From Deltaproteobacteria bacterium (GTDB lineage: Bacteria; Desulfobacterota; Binatia; UBA9968), in assembly GCA_016844625.1 (NCBI GenBank), contig JAERMN010000057.1:1-17940 (forward strand): a DNA stretch of 17,940 nucleotides, in the 5' to 3' direction. A program made the translations under genes and the position numbers. The notes under the pieces were generated by a model. It ran no database searches, was not told the DNA's origin, and worked only from the letters and a program-made list of their open reading frames with translations. Positions 6,476 to 13,892 of the stretch are shown one piece after another (position 1 is the first letter of the stretch; each line of letters opens with the position of its first letter).

Positions 6476-7839
6476 CGTATTTGCCCTTGCCCTGTCGAAC
6501 TACCCGATCCAAACTGGCTAGAACCGCCTGATTGGCCGACTCCTCCGGATTGGCCGGGGCCGCTTGAAGAAGAGCGATGGATGCTCTGCAAAGTTTGCGA
6601 GCTGCCCCGTGCACCCGTCGAAGGCTGACCGAGAGCCTGATTGAGCACGTCGGCTAGCTCCGTCGCCTTGCCGTTTTCCACCGGATAAATAAATATCCTA
6701 CGGCCCGGCCCTTCGGCAACCACATCGATGCGGTCGAGCCAACGTTTGGCGTAGGTCCAAGCTGCTTCGCTGTGGGCAATCACGAGCAGCTGGTTGATTC
6801 TTGGCAGCGGGATGAACTGCGCGCCGAAGCTCTCGGATTGGGGTACGGAGGCGGCAAAGGATTGCATTACTTTGGTCATTTCCTGCGCCAGTTCTTCGGC
6901 GCTGGCAACCTTAGGCTGGTAGATCTCCATGCGCGTGCCGGCGAACACTTGTACGTCGATCAAATCGGCGATTTCGACCAGGCGCTGAATATTCGCCGGG
7001 ATGTCCATGACCACGAGAAAGTTTCCGCGCGGGTTATCGATGATTTCGGCGCCAGGCTGAAGAAACGGGGTCAGCACTTTTTTCATTTCCGCCACGGAGA
7101 AAAATCGCACCGGGATGATTTGTAGAGCAAAACTATCTTCGCGGTTTTGTCCGAGCGGCCGCGCCAAGCCTTTGCCGTCCTTGATCGGCATAATCTGATA
7201 GAGATTGCCTGTACGCACCGCCACCGCACCGTTCATGCGCAACAACTGATGAAAGATCGGCAATAAATCTTCTGAGCGTAAAGGTTCGGCGCTGTTGATC
7301 GTCACCGTCCCTTTGACTTCGGGATCGATGGTGTAGGTGAGGCGCAGTTGCTGCGCGATGATATGAATGATTTCTACTAAATCGGCGCGATTGAAATTGA
7401 GCGAAACCATCCCTCCCGATGGCAGGGACGGCGACTGGGAAAAGCGTCGTTGCGGTGTCGCCGGCGGCGGCGCCGCTTGCGGCGGAGCGTCCCCTGGCAC
7501 ACCCGCTGTCGGTTGCGACGGCTGGGCCGCACTGGCCTGTGGCACGACTGGCGCAGGAGCCTGCGCTTGCGGCGCAGTTGGCTGAGACCCCAAGAACCCT
7601 GGAGGCTGCGCCGGCGCGGGAATGCGTCGGGGAATTACCGGGGTGCGCCCGACCGGCGGAGCCGTTGGATCACTCGGTGTCGCGGGCTGAGATGCGCTTG
7701 GAATCGATTGGGATGGAGCGGTTTTTTGCTGAGGCGGCGCTGGGGTCTGCTGTGCCGCGAGCGGAGTGGTCGACGCCATAATGTAAGCCGCAGCAGCACA
7801 TCCCGTTAGCCATTTTTCAAAGAACCATTTTTCCAACAT
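6472..7839 (-). CDS. Periplasmic half of a split GspD (N0-N1-N2 and start of N3)
   Basis: This 455-residue protein carries the periplasmic vestibule of a T2SS secretin but no pore domain. A signal peptide ends near residue 29 (LAAQ), followed by a very long Pro/Ala/Gln linker (32-140). Domains in order are N0 (about 144-220, MVSLNFNRADLVEII), N1 (238-298, VRFFSVAEMKKVLTPFLQPG), N2 (301-373) and the first strand and helix of N3 (379-404, RRIFIYPVENGKATELADVL). It then ends in a Ser/Gly-rich tail. In ordinary GspD that tail would be the internal N3 loop, with the rest of N3 following; here the remainder is in the next gene. The start has an excellent GGAGGAGG site. It must assemble with the pore half to make a working channel. 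This looks like a real gene split rather than a random frameshift. Confidence 0.88.
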   Translation of the reverse strand: MLEKWFFEKWLTGCAAAAYIMASTTPLAAQQTPAPPQQKTAPSQSIPSASQPATPSDPTAPPVGRTPVIPRRIPAPAQPPGFLGSQPTAPQAQAPAPVVPQASAAQPSQPTAGVPGDAPPQAAPPPATPQRRFSQSPSLPSGGMVSLNFNRADLVEIIHIIAQQLRLTYTIDPEVKGTVTINSAEPLRSEDLLPIFHQLLRMNGAVAVRTGNLYQIMPIKDGKGLARPLGQNREDSFALQIIPVRFFSVAEMKKVLTPFLQPGAEIIDNPRGNFLVVMDIPANIQRLVEIADLIDVQVFAGTRMEIYQPKVASAEELAQEMTKVMQSFAASVPQSESFGAQFIPLPRINQLLVIAHSEAAWTYAKRWLDRIDVVAEGPGRRIFIYPVENGKATELADVLNQALGQPSTGARGSSQTLQSIHRSSSSGPGQSGGVGQSGGSSQFGSGSSTGQGQIR

Positions 7840-7858
7840 TGCCGCTTCCTCCTCCGGC

Positions 7859-8542
7859 TCACGATTCAGAATTAGGGCTTCCCGGCACGGGAACTCGGCC
7901 GCGTCGCGGTAAATTGGGCACGACCCGGGGGACCGGCGAAACCGTCGGCGGCGCCGGGACTTGACCAGGCACGACTAGTGGCGCTGTTGGTAATTGGCCA
8001 GGAGCCGCAACCCGCGCCGGTGCAGTTTCAACTTTGCGAAAATAATCCAATAAGACCTCAACCCGCGCGGCATCCTTAGAAAACACCACGCGTTTGTCGG
8101 CGATTTCCGCCAGCCGGAACCCTTCCAAATTGTCACCGACTTTGAGCCGCATCACCGCAGCCGCTTGGCCTGGAGCACGCGGCGCCCCAGTGGAAGGCGC
8201 GCCTTCTTGCAAAATGGCAACGCGATTGTCGCCCAAAATGATTGTCCCCACTAGAATCATGCCGCGTACCCGCTGAAATGCTCGCGAATTTTCTTCCGCT
8301 TCTCGGGTCGCACCGGCGCCCCGCTCAGGATCAAATAAGTTCTTACTCACGATCACGTCGGTATTAACCGGCGGTCTAGCCGCAGTGACTGCTTGCTTTT
8401 CCGTGCTGGTAACGGGAGCACGCCGTTTCGATAGATTCGGTAAATCCCATGGGCCTTCGTGCCAAGAGCGATAGCCACTCCAACCGACGAAGCCCATGGC
8501 CAGAATAAACAAAATGCTCAGCAGTGTTGATCGCCTAAGAAT
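7859..8542 (-). CDS. gspC: T2SS inner-membrane protein GspC, no PDZ domain
   Basis: GspC links the inner-membrane platform to the secretin N0 domain. The frame contains a basic N-terminus (LRRS), one membrane segment (STLLSILFILAMGFVGWSG), and an HR domain from about 60 (SKNLFDPERG) to about 165 (RLKVGDNLEGFRLAEIADKRVVFSKD). The C-terminus is a Pro/Val-rich tail with no PDZ or coiled-coil domain. The first conventional start is TTG 8512, but that begins inside the membrane segment and loses the basic flank. I therefore propose the ATT at 8542, with CGGAGA about seven bases upstream, giving 227 residues; this start is an inference. GATAAT near 8560 could be a -10 box, without a good -35. The gene ends 19 bp before the split secretin. 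Confidence 0.82.
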   Translation of the reverse strand: MLRRSTLLSILFILAMGFVGWSGYRSWHEGPWDLPNLSKRRAPVTSTEKQAVTAARPPVNTDVIVSKNLFDPERGAGATREAEENSRAFQRVRGMILVGTIILGDNRVAILQEGAPSTGAPRAPGQAAAVMRLKVGDNLEGFRLAEIADKRVVFSKDAARVEVLLDYFRKVETAPARVAAPGQLPTAPLVVPGQVPAPPTVSPVPRVVPNLPRRGRVPVPGSPNSES

Positions 8543-8589
8543 AAAAATTCTCCGCTGACATTATCTGGGTTCAAAAGACGCCTATTAAA

Positions 8590-8674
8590 CGAAGCCACTT
8601 CGCGGGCGGGGATTTAACCCCGCCGCCAATTAAAATAATTGCAAAGGGGATGCTCGCCCCCTTTGGAAACCCCA
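8590..8674 (-). repeat. Multi-hairpin repeat, copy C (upstream of gspC)
   Basis: It has the same order as the other copies: CGAAG-CCA-CTTCG, a GGCGGGG-ATTTAA-CCCCGCC stem, an AT-rich spacer (AATTAAAATAATT), then AAAGGGGATGCTCG with its complementary arm and GGAAACCCCA. The side with the small stem faces gspC, whose start is about 47 bp away. An extra stem follows at 8685-8702 on the far side. Confidence 0.85.
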
Positions 8675-8935
8675 AAGTTTTGTGCCCGCCTCAAGAGGCG
8701 GGGTTAACATATTTACCCTCGTTGCAGCCCGTCGTCAAATCGCTATCGTTATTATGCAATTTCGTTTTAAATCTTAAAATAATTCTTCTAAATGGCCAAC
8801 ACCGGCGTTGCAGAGCAGTGCAAATAGCCGTTAGCGACGACAAGAAGCGACTGCGACCTTGGGCGAAATCCTCTTTAACCATATTCTTCACCGCAAAAGC
8901 CTAGGAGAAACCCCCGCGTTAGAAAGTTGAACGTG

Positions 8936-8965
8936 TAAGCAGTCTCCAAATAAGCAGTCTCCAAA
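8936..8965. repeat. Perfect 15-bp tandem duplication
   Basis: TAAGCAGTCTCCAAA occurs twice back to back, with a further CAGTCT at 8991-8996. It lies just downstream of the gspM stop on the minus strand. It could be replication slippage or a protein-binding direct repeat; nothing here distinguishes the two. Confidence 0.7.
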
Positions 8966-9010
8966 GAAGTCCCGAATCGTCATCCAGATGCAGTCTAGAC
9001 CGGGTTCTCG

Positions 9011-9661
9011 TTAGCCGCTCGCTGGCTTTCCGGAATTTCCGGTCGGCGCAGTCACCGCCGGCTGAACCCGCGCAAAACCAGTCACAGTTAGGCTGATCCG
9101 TAAGTTCTGTGTGTTGACCTGAGGCGCGCCTTGGGGCTGGGGAAACCCCAGCGGCCGAAACAGCGAACGTACATTGACCTCATCGATCACCAGCAGCTTC
9201 GGCGCGTTCTCAATGCCGCGAATAAGATTAGCAACCTGCTGGATCTGACCGCCGATCTCCATCTGTATGCCGATCTTGGAAAACGACCCGGCCGGTTCGA
9301 GATTGAGCACCCTCGTCGTAATCACTTGCGTGCCCTCGCGCGTCGCCATCGCCTGAACTGTCTCTTGTAAATCGGATGCGCTCACTGACGGCGTGTCGCC
9401 AGTGAGCAAGCGTGGCTCCTGCGCCTTGATCTGACCGCGCGCCGACTCCAACGACGCCAGCAACGCATCTTTTTGGCCGAGATAGCGGAGGTTTTTCTGC
9501 AACAATTGCGGCTGGCTTTCGAGCTGGCTCCTGACCCACTCGCGGCGCTCGAGAAACGGCGTCACCGCGGCGTACTTGCCGACAAACACGACAACAATCA
9601 GCAAGGTCAATAGCATCAAGCCGCGCTCGCGCTTCGATAGTCTTTGCCAAAACTTGTTCAT
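9011..9661 (-). CDS. gspM: T2SS inner-membrane protein GspM
   Basis: This 216-residue bitopic protein of the T2SS platform partners GspL. It has a short basic cytoplasmic N-terminus (MNKFWQRLSKRERG), one membrane helix at about 14-30 (LMLLTLLIVVVFVG), a helical stretch, then a periplasmic ferredoxin-like fold at about 90-205 (DLQETVQAMATREG, GGQIQQVANLIRGIENAPKLLVIDEV). This matches the GspMb subtype. It starts in an ATGA overlap with gspL. The C-terminus is a short Pro/Gly tail. The last gene of the E-to-M run, it is followed by a 468-bp gap before gspC. Confidence 0.85.
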   Translation of the reverse strand: MNKFWQRLSKRERGLMLLTLLIVVVFVGKYAAVTPFLERREWVRSQLESQPQLLQKNLRYLGQKDALLASLESARGQIKAQEPRLLTGDTPSVSASDLQETVQAMATREGTQVITTRVLNLEPAGSFSKIGIQMEIGGQIQQVANLIRGIENAPKLLVIDEVNVRSLFRPLGFPQPQGAPQVNTQNLRISLTVTGFARVQPAVTAPTGNSGKPASG

Positions 9662-11262
9662 GATTTGTTTTTTGTATCCTTAGCCGGTTCTCTGGTCGGT
9701 TCCTTGATCGGTTCCTTGGTCGGTGCGCGCGCTGGCTCCTTGACCGCTTCTTTAACGGCTGCTTTAACCGGCTCCTTCGATTTTTCCAGCTCGGCCTTAA
9801 GCGAGAAAGTCTCGCGATTATCCCGGCCGCGATTCGATGGCGCGTTGAAGCCGACGTTCTCGAATAAATTGGAGCGCTCCAGGAGCGGAATCAAGGTCGA
9901 AGCATTCTCAGCGTTGCCTTGAACTTCGAGCACGCCGGCGCGGTAACGCAGGTTGGAAAAGTAGGCGTTGCTCGGCACCACTTTCGACAATTCGTCGAGG
10001 ATACGCAGCACTTCGCCGCGGCGCTGCTCGATGTCGGTCAAAAAACTCGCTTCCTTGCGCAGCTGCTGCAATTGATTCTCCTCTTTGCGCAGCGCCTCCA
10101 CCGACGGTTCGAGTCTGCGGTTTTCCCGTTGCAGCTGACGCAAGCGCAGCTCGTCCTTCACCGGGAAACTGACGCCCCAAGCGATCAGGCTAAGCACGAG
10201 TAGCCCGCAGAGCACGGCATTGAGCACCGAAAGCGTCCGGTTGCCGCCCTTAACGCCGCCTTCAGGCCGTAAAAAGTTCGCCGCCAAAGATGCTTCGCGG
10301 ACGCCGCGCAACGCCGCACCGATAGCTGGCAAGGCCTCGGCATGATTAATTTGTCGGGCCGCTTTGAGCCGCGTCGCACCGCGGGCGACCAAATCCTCGG
10401 CCTCAGCTAACCGATTGTCAGCCGCGCCGTTCAACGCGTTCAAATCACCGCAGCGATAAAGCTTCGGCACTCGGCTCAAGCATTCCTGGAGCAACTCTTT
10501 GCCGCTCCCCTGGGCCCAGCCGTAGGCGGGAAATTGATGCGAGAAGAGCAACCGCGGCGCGGGCTTCCAGCCATTGGCTTTGGCATTGACCCCGATCAAC
10601 TCCCAATTCGAGCGATGAGCGGCGACCAGCGCCGCGCTTTCAGCGCCATTGATAAAAAGCAGATAGTTGGCCAGTGCGGACACGGTAGTCTCAACGCCGC
10701 TCGGTTTGATGCCAAATGACTCAAGCAAAGTCAGCAATCCGTCGAGAGCTTTTTTTGGCGTCGCAAAAACATAAACGCAAAACTTCTCGCCTTTTTTACC
10801 GACGGGGATAAAGTCGTAATAAATCTCGTCGCGCTTAAACGGCAACTGACGTTCGATCTCGTATTCGAGCACTTGCTGGAGGTTGTCCTCAGCCGCCGGC
10901 GGCAAAAAAACTTGCTGCACGATGGTCTGCTCCTGCGGCACGCAGACATAGACCGCGTCGCGCGCCGGGTTAAAATGCGGCAAGAGCGAAACGATCGCCT
11001 GGCGCAGCGCCCGTTCGCGCGAATCATGCTCCGCTTTCAGAGCAATCTCTTTGACATCCTCGGCGACCCAACCGGTGAGCTCGGAAATCGCTTGTCGATG
11101 GTCGCCCTCGGGTAGCTCGCGTTCTTCCAACTCGAGCATGGATAAACTGAGAAAGCTTTTGCGCAGCCGCACCATGACGACGCGGTCGCTTAAGAAATAA
11201 AGCCCGACGCTGCGCAGGAAGTCGGCGCGGGTAAGATCTTGCAGTCGGTTCAAAGCGCTCAT
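9658..11262 (-). CDS. gspL: T2SS platform protein GspL (PilM/PilN-like) with KEP-repeat tail
   Basis: This 534-residue protein connects GspE to the inner membrane and GspM. Residues 1-330 form an actin-like (ASKHA, PilM-like) cytoplasmic domain (VYVCVPQEQTIVQQVFLP at 104-121; LEYEIERQLPFKRDEIYYDF at 132-151). A membrane helix follows at about 344-367, then a coiled coil (370-412) and a PilN-like periplasmic domain (415-493; LDELSKVVPSNAYFSNL). So it looks like PilM and PilN joined, as expected for GspL. The tail from about 496 is a run of four-residue units, mostly KEPx variants, encoded by a degenerate 12-bp tandem repeat. ATG 11262 has no evident ribosome-binding site and lies 62 bp after gspK. 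Confidence 0.87.
   Translation of the reverse strand: MSALNRLQDLTRADFLRSVGLYFLSDRVVMVRLRKSFLSLSMLELEERELPEGDHRQAISELTGWVAEDVKEIALKAEHDSRERALRQAIVSLLPHFNPARDAVYVCVPQEQTIVQQVFLPPAAEDNLQQVLEYEIERQLPFKRDEIYYDFIPVGKKGEKFCVYVFATPKKALDGLLTLLESFGIKPSGVETTVSALANYLLFINGAESAALVAAHRSNWELIGVNAKANGWKPAPRLLFSHQFPAYGWAQGSGKELLQECLSRVPKLYRCGDLNALNGAADNRLAEAEDLVARGATRLKAARQINHAEALPAIGAALRGVREASLAANFLRPEGGVKGGNRTLSVLNAVLCGLLVLSLIAWGVSFPVKDELRLRQLQRENRRLEPSVEALRKEENQLQQLRKEASFLTDIEQRRGEVLRILDELSKVVPSNAYFSNLRYRAGVLEVQGNAENASTLIPLLERSNLFENVGFNAPSNRGRDNRETFSLKAELEKSKEPVKAAVKEAVKEPARAPTKEPIKEPTREPAKDTKNKS
9674..9777 (-). repeat. Degenerate 12-bp tandem repeat encoding KEP units
   Basis: The 3' end of gspL consists of about nine degenerate 12-bp units (plus-strand forms such as GGTTCCTTGATC), giving tetrapeptides KEPV, KAAV, KEAV, KEPA, RAPT, KEPI, KEPT, REPA and KDTK. 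Such runs often vary in copy number between strains by slippage. Confidence 0.75.
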
Positions 11263-11324
11263 GTAGTTTCGGCAATAATGAAGTAAGCGGACACGATTAG
11301 TTTACCGCTATAGTAACTCATGAT

Positions 11325-12344
11325 TTAGCTCCGCGGTAGCGCAAAGTCACGATCCAACCAACGCAGGAGTTCGTAGCCGTGGGCGCCGCCGAGCCGGACA
11401 ACGCCCTTTACCCGGCGCGGCATGCGAGAGTCCGCTAGTTTTCCCTCAGCCTCCACCGCGATCACCGTCGGATTGCTAAAAATAAACAGCTGCAGCGCCG
11501 GATCGCCGGAACCGATACCGAGCAGCGGCAGCAAATCCGCTAGAGTTTTTTCCGATGACTTTTTGCGCTCTTCGATAAAACTCCGGCATTTTTCCAGCGG
11601 GATTCCCATCACCGCATGAATCACCTCAGCCGACGCCGTGCGCAGATTGACCCGGTCGATCGGGCTATCGACGGTAAAAATATCTTTGAGCGCAATGCGC
11701 GGCGTGTTTTGCGCCGCCGATTCGTTCGCCGGCGCATAGCCAAAAAACAGCTCCAGGGTCATCCCCCTGATCCAGAGCAAATCCTCGATACTGTCCAGCG
11801 GACCATTCTTCGCGGTGTATGCCGGCGACTGAGTTGAATAGTAATCGTTTTCGGCGCCGTTGATGCGATGTAAATCGTCCGGGTCGCGCCAATCCATGAT
11901 TGAATCGACAAGCATCTCCCGGCGCTGATCGTCGAGCCCCAGATTGGTGAAGATCCGCCTGAGCGCCTCTTCGTTCACCCGGTTGATATTGATTTTGCCG
12001 CCCTCGTCGACCAAACGGAGCCGGAATACGCCGCCGCCAAAGTTTTCCTCGCGCCAGTTGCCGTCGAAGAGATCGCGTTTGTTCGGGTCGGGAAGTTGCG
12101 GCGCGCCGCCGGGTTGCTGGTGCAGGTAATCGTAGAGACCTCGTTCAAAGCCGGCCAGTGCCAGATAATAACCCTGGGTCTCATCGCTAAAGCGTTGCGC
12201 CGCGGTCGCTTCTTCGCGCACCGAGGTGCTGAAGTCGAAGGCGACCACGAAGAGAAAAATAAAAATCCACAAAACGATAATCAGCGCCACGCCGCGCTGG
12301 TCGCCAAGTTTGCCGCGGTGATTGAAAAGTCCTGCGGAATTCAT
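11325..12344 (-). CDS. gspK: Minor pseudopilin GspK
   Basis: GspK caps the pseudopilus tip in complex with GspI and GspJ. This 339-residue protein has a prepilin-type leader ending QRG-18, processed by GspO, then a membrane helix (VALIIVLWIFIFLFVVAFDF). Position +5 of the mature protein is isoleucine, not the glutamate of other pseudopilins, which is characteristic of GspK. The large soluble domain includes DEGGKININRVNEEAL and a helix-hairpin-helix-like insert (NGPLDSIEDLLWIRGM). It starts in an ATGA overlap with gspJ. The length is normal for the family. Confidence 0.92.
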   Translation of the reverse strand: MNSAGLFNHRGKLGDQRGVALIIVLWIFIFLFVVAFDFSTSVREEATAAQRFSDETQGYYLALAGFERGLYDYLHQQPGGAPQLPDPNKRDLFDGNWREENFGGGVFRLRLVDEGGKININRVNEEALRRIFTNLGLDDQRREMLVDSIMDWRDPDDLHRINGAENDYYSTQSPAYTAKNGPLDSIEDLLWIRGMTLELFFGYAPANESAAQNTPRIALKDIFTVDSPIDRVNLRTASAEVIHAVMGIPLEKCRSFIEERKKSSEKTLADLLPLLGIGSGDPALQLFIFSNPTVIAVEAEGKLADSRMPRRVKGVVRLGGAHGYELLRWLDRDFALPRS

Positions 12345-13021
12345 TGCGCGAGCACGCTCATCATGATGGGGAAGATCCAGCGCACCTCTTTGCCGCTGTC
12401 GTTAAGATAGCTCAAGCGCACGGCGCGCGGCAGTATGCCCATCTCTCTGCCATCCCAACGTTCTTCCCATTTCTCATCTTCGGCCTGCGGATCCAAATAA
12501 GCTAAGCGAAACTCCCGGACGTTTTCCTGCATGACGACGCTATAACTCTGGCCCGCCGAACCGCTGTCAGGATCGATCCGCACCGGTGTACTTTCCTCGA
12601 GCTTGAGCGCCGCCCGGCCGTCACTGTCTTCGACTTTGGCGATGCTGATTTTCGCCATGCCGCGCCCTCCCATGCCTTGCGAATACGCCGAGATAAACGT
12701 CAAGCCGTCACTCTCGCCGTCAAAAAAAATACTCTGCTCTTGCGGCGAGTCACGGTACGGGAATGTCGAACGGATATAACCGCCGAGCAGATCGGCGATG
12801 GCGCGCTGTTTTTGATTGCGCGTGGAGTTGGCATCCGATTTTTCCACCGCCGTATGGCCGAGTGCAAAGGCGCCGTAGAGAATCGCTGCCATGAGCGCGA
12901 AGATCGACAGCGCGAGCACGACCTCGATCAGCGTAAAGCCATGGGAAGCGGTAATCGATCCCGAGCTGCGCCGGCCGCGTTTATCTGGACTGATCATCGA
13001 TGCGAAAAATTTAGGGCTCAT
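12341..13021 (-). CDS. gspJ: Minor pseudopilin GspJ
   Basis: This 226-residue prepilin-like protein of the pseudopilus tip has a leader ending SHG, then FTLIEVVLALSIFALMAAIL, with glutamate at mature position 5, followed by the GspJ helix (YGAFALGHTAVEKSDAN) and a beta-rich globular domain. The leader is about 28 residues, longer than usual; an internal ATG at residue 9 would shorten it. It overlaps gspI upstream and gspK downstream by 4 bp each (ATGA), so synthesis of the tip proteins is probably coupled. Confidence 0.9.
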   Translation of the reverse strand: MSPKFFASMISPDKRGRRSSGSITASHGFTLIEVVLALSIFALMAAILYGAFALGHTAVEKSDANSTRNQKQRAIADLLGGYIRSTFPYRDSPQEQSIFFDGESDGLTFISAYSQGMGGRGMAKISIAKVEDSDGRAALKLEESTPVRIDPDSGSAGQSYSVVMQENVREFRLAYLDPQAEDEKWEERWDGREMGILPRAVRLSYLNDSGKEVRWIFPIMMSVLAQ

Positions 13022-13431
13022 GGATTGCCCTTCTTGCCGAGCCGGAGAGTTTTTAACTCGATGCGCCGCTCGCGCTCACCGTCCGTCACCGTCATTTCAA
13101 GCCCGACCTCTTTAAGTTCCCATGGACTTGACAAATTGAGCGACGGCGTAGGATCGCGCACCGCTTGCACCTGCGCGCTCCAGCGTCCATCGGCGCCGAG
13201 CGTGCCGGTCTGCGAGCCCTCGGTGAGTTTTTTCCGCGCCAGCAACTCGTCCATTACCCGTGCACCCGCCGTAAGTGTTTCGGTGCGCGTGGTGCTGCGC
13301 GCCCCGAGCCGTAACCCTTGAGAGAAAATCTGTAACAGCGTCACCACACCGAGTCCGAGGATGGTCATCGCCACCAGAACTTCGAGCAGTGTAAAGCCGC
13401 TAGCGAAACGACGTTGCAGCATAGTGCTCAC
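13018..13431 (-). CDS. gspI: Minor pseudopilin GspI
   Basis: This 137-residue minor pseudopilin initiates tip assembly with GspJ and GspK. The leader ends ASG, followed by FTLLEVLVAMTILGLGVVTLLQ with Glu at +5 and the typical long helix, then a small beta domain (LKEVGLEMTVTDGERERRIELKTL). The start is GTG 13431, overlapping the gspH stop in a GTGA; ATG 13422, three codons in, is an alternative. Size and position between gspH and gspJ agree with GspI. Confidence 0.9.
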   Translation of the reverse strand: MSTMLQRRFASGFTLLEVLVAMTILGLGVVTLLQIFSQGLRLGARSTTRTETLTAGARVMDELLARKKLTEGSQTGTLGADGRWSAQVQAVRDPTPSLNLSSPWELKEVGLEMTVTDGERERRIELKTLRLGKKGNP

Positions 13432-13892
13432 GACTGATTGCCGCGGGAAACTTCGATCTTGCCGGTCAGTGCGTCCAAACGAATCAGATAGGAAATCGCT
13501 TTCTCGCTGTCGGCGAGCACGATCGCGCCGCCCACCGTACTGCCGTTGGGAAAAAAGTAAAAGCGCTTGCTATCGCGATCGAGCGCTTCGCCGCCGTCAA
13601 CCGACACGAATCTAACTTCCGCTGGCAAGCGCACTTCTCGAGTGCCCGCGACCAGATAACTATTTTGCGGCAGTTTGACCACCAGCTGCTGCGGCACGCC
13701 GTCAAATAGCGCCCGGCTACGGAGATCGCGCGCCACTGCCGCTAAGCTCAGCGCCGAGACGCGCACCTCGCGATCTTGAAGTCCTTTCGCGATGTTGGGA
13801 GCGACGATCGCCATGCTGACACCAATCAGCATCAGCACGACAACCAGTTCGACAAGAGAAAACCCGCGGCTATTTTTCCCAACTGGTAACAT
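13428..13892 (-). CDS. gspH: Minor pseudopilin GspH
   Basis: This is a prepilin-like protein with a leader ending SRG, then FSLVELVVVLMLIGVSMAIVAP with Glu at +5, and a GspH-type beta-rich domain (RSRALFDGVPQQLVV, FYFFPNGSTVGGAIVL). I choose ATG 13892 (154 residues), giving a ten-residue leader and a 23-bp overlap with gspG. The open frame extends to 14051, but that would lie deep inside gspG and add more than 50 residues before the leader. The last strand region is FFPNGSTVGGAIVLAD, common to GspH proteins. Confidence 0.87.
   Translation of the reverse strand: MLPVGKNSRGFSLVELVVVLMLIGVSMAIVAPNIAKGLQDREVRVSALSLAAVARDLRSRALFDGVPQQLVVKLPQNSYLVAGTREVRLPAEVRFVSVDGGEALDRDSKRFYFFPNGSTVGGAIVLADSEKAISYLIRLDALTGKIEVSRGNQS

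Larger units (their letters stand above)
8543..9010. other. 468-bp gap between gspM and gspC, repeats, no convincing gene
   Basis: This stretch interrupts an otherwise compact operon. It holds the multi-hairpin repeat at 8590-8674, another stem at 8685-8702 (CCCGCCTC, loop AA, complementary arm), an AT-rich section around 8750-8800 and a 15-bp tandem duplication at 8936-8965. A 66-codon minus-strand frame (8691-8891) starts MKNMVKEDF, but it has no ribosome-binding site, no recognisable family and ends in repeat sequence, so I do not call it. The AT-rich part could hold a promoter for gspC and the secretin, but no clean -35/-10 pair is visible. Confidence 0.65.

Noticed and set aside
5985..6614. 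A 209-codon minus-strand frame across the junction of the two secretin halves
   Set aside because: It is out of frame with both halves, Arg/Ser-rich and lacks any domain, so it is a shadow frame. I also considered it as the missing link of a frameshifted single gspD, but the ATGA start and signal peptide of the second half explain the junction better.
7798..7839. Possible lipobox LTGC near the start of the first secretin half
   Set aside because: The cysteine is at residue 14 with charged residues just before it and no hydrophobic core upstream; the hydrophobic stretch and a signal-peptidase-I-like site come after it.
8691..8891. A 66-codon minus-strand frame (MKNMVKEDF...) in the gspM-gspC gap
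   Set aside because: It has no ribosome-binding site and no recognisable domain, its composition is unlike the neighbours, and it ends within repeat-flanking sequence.
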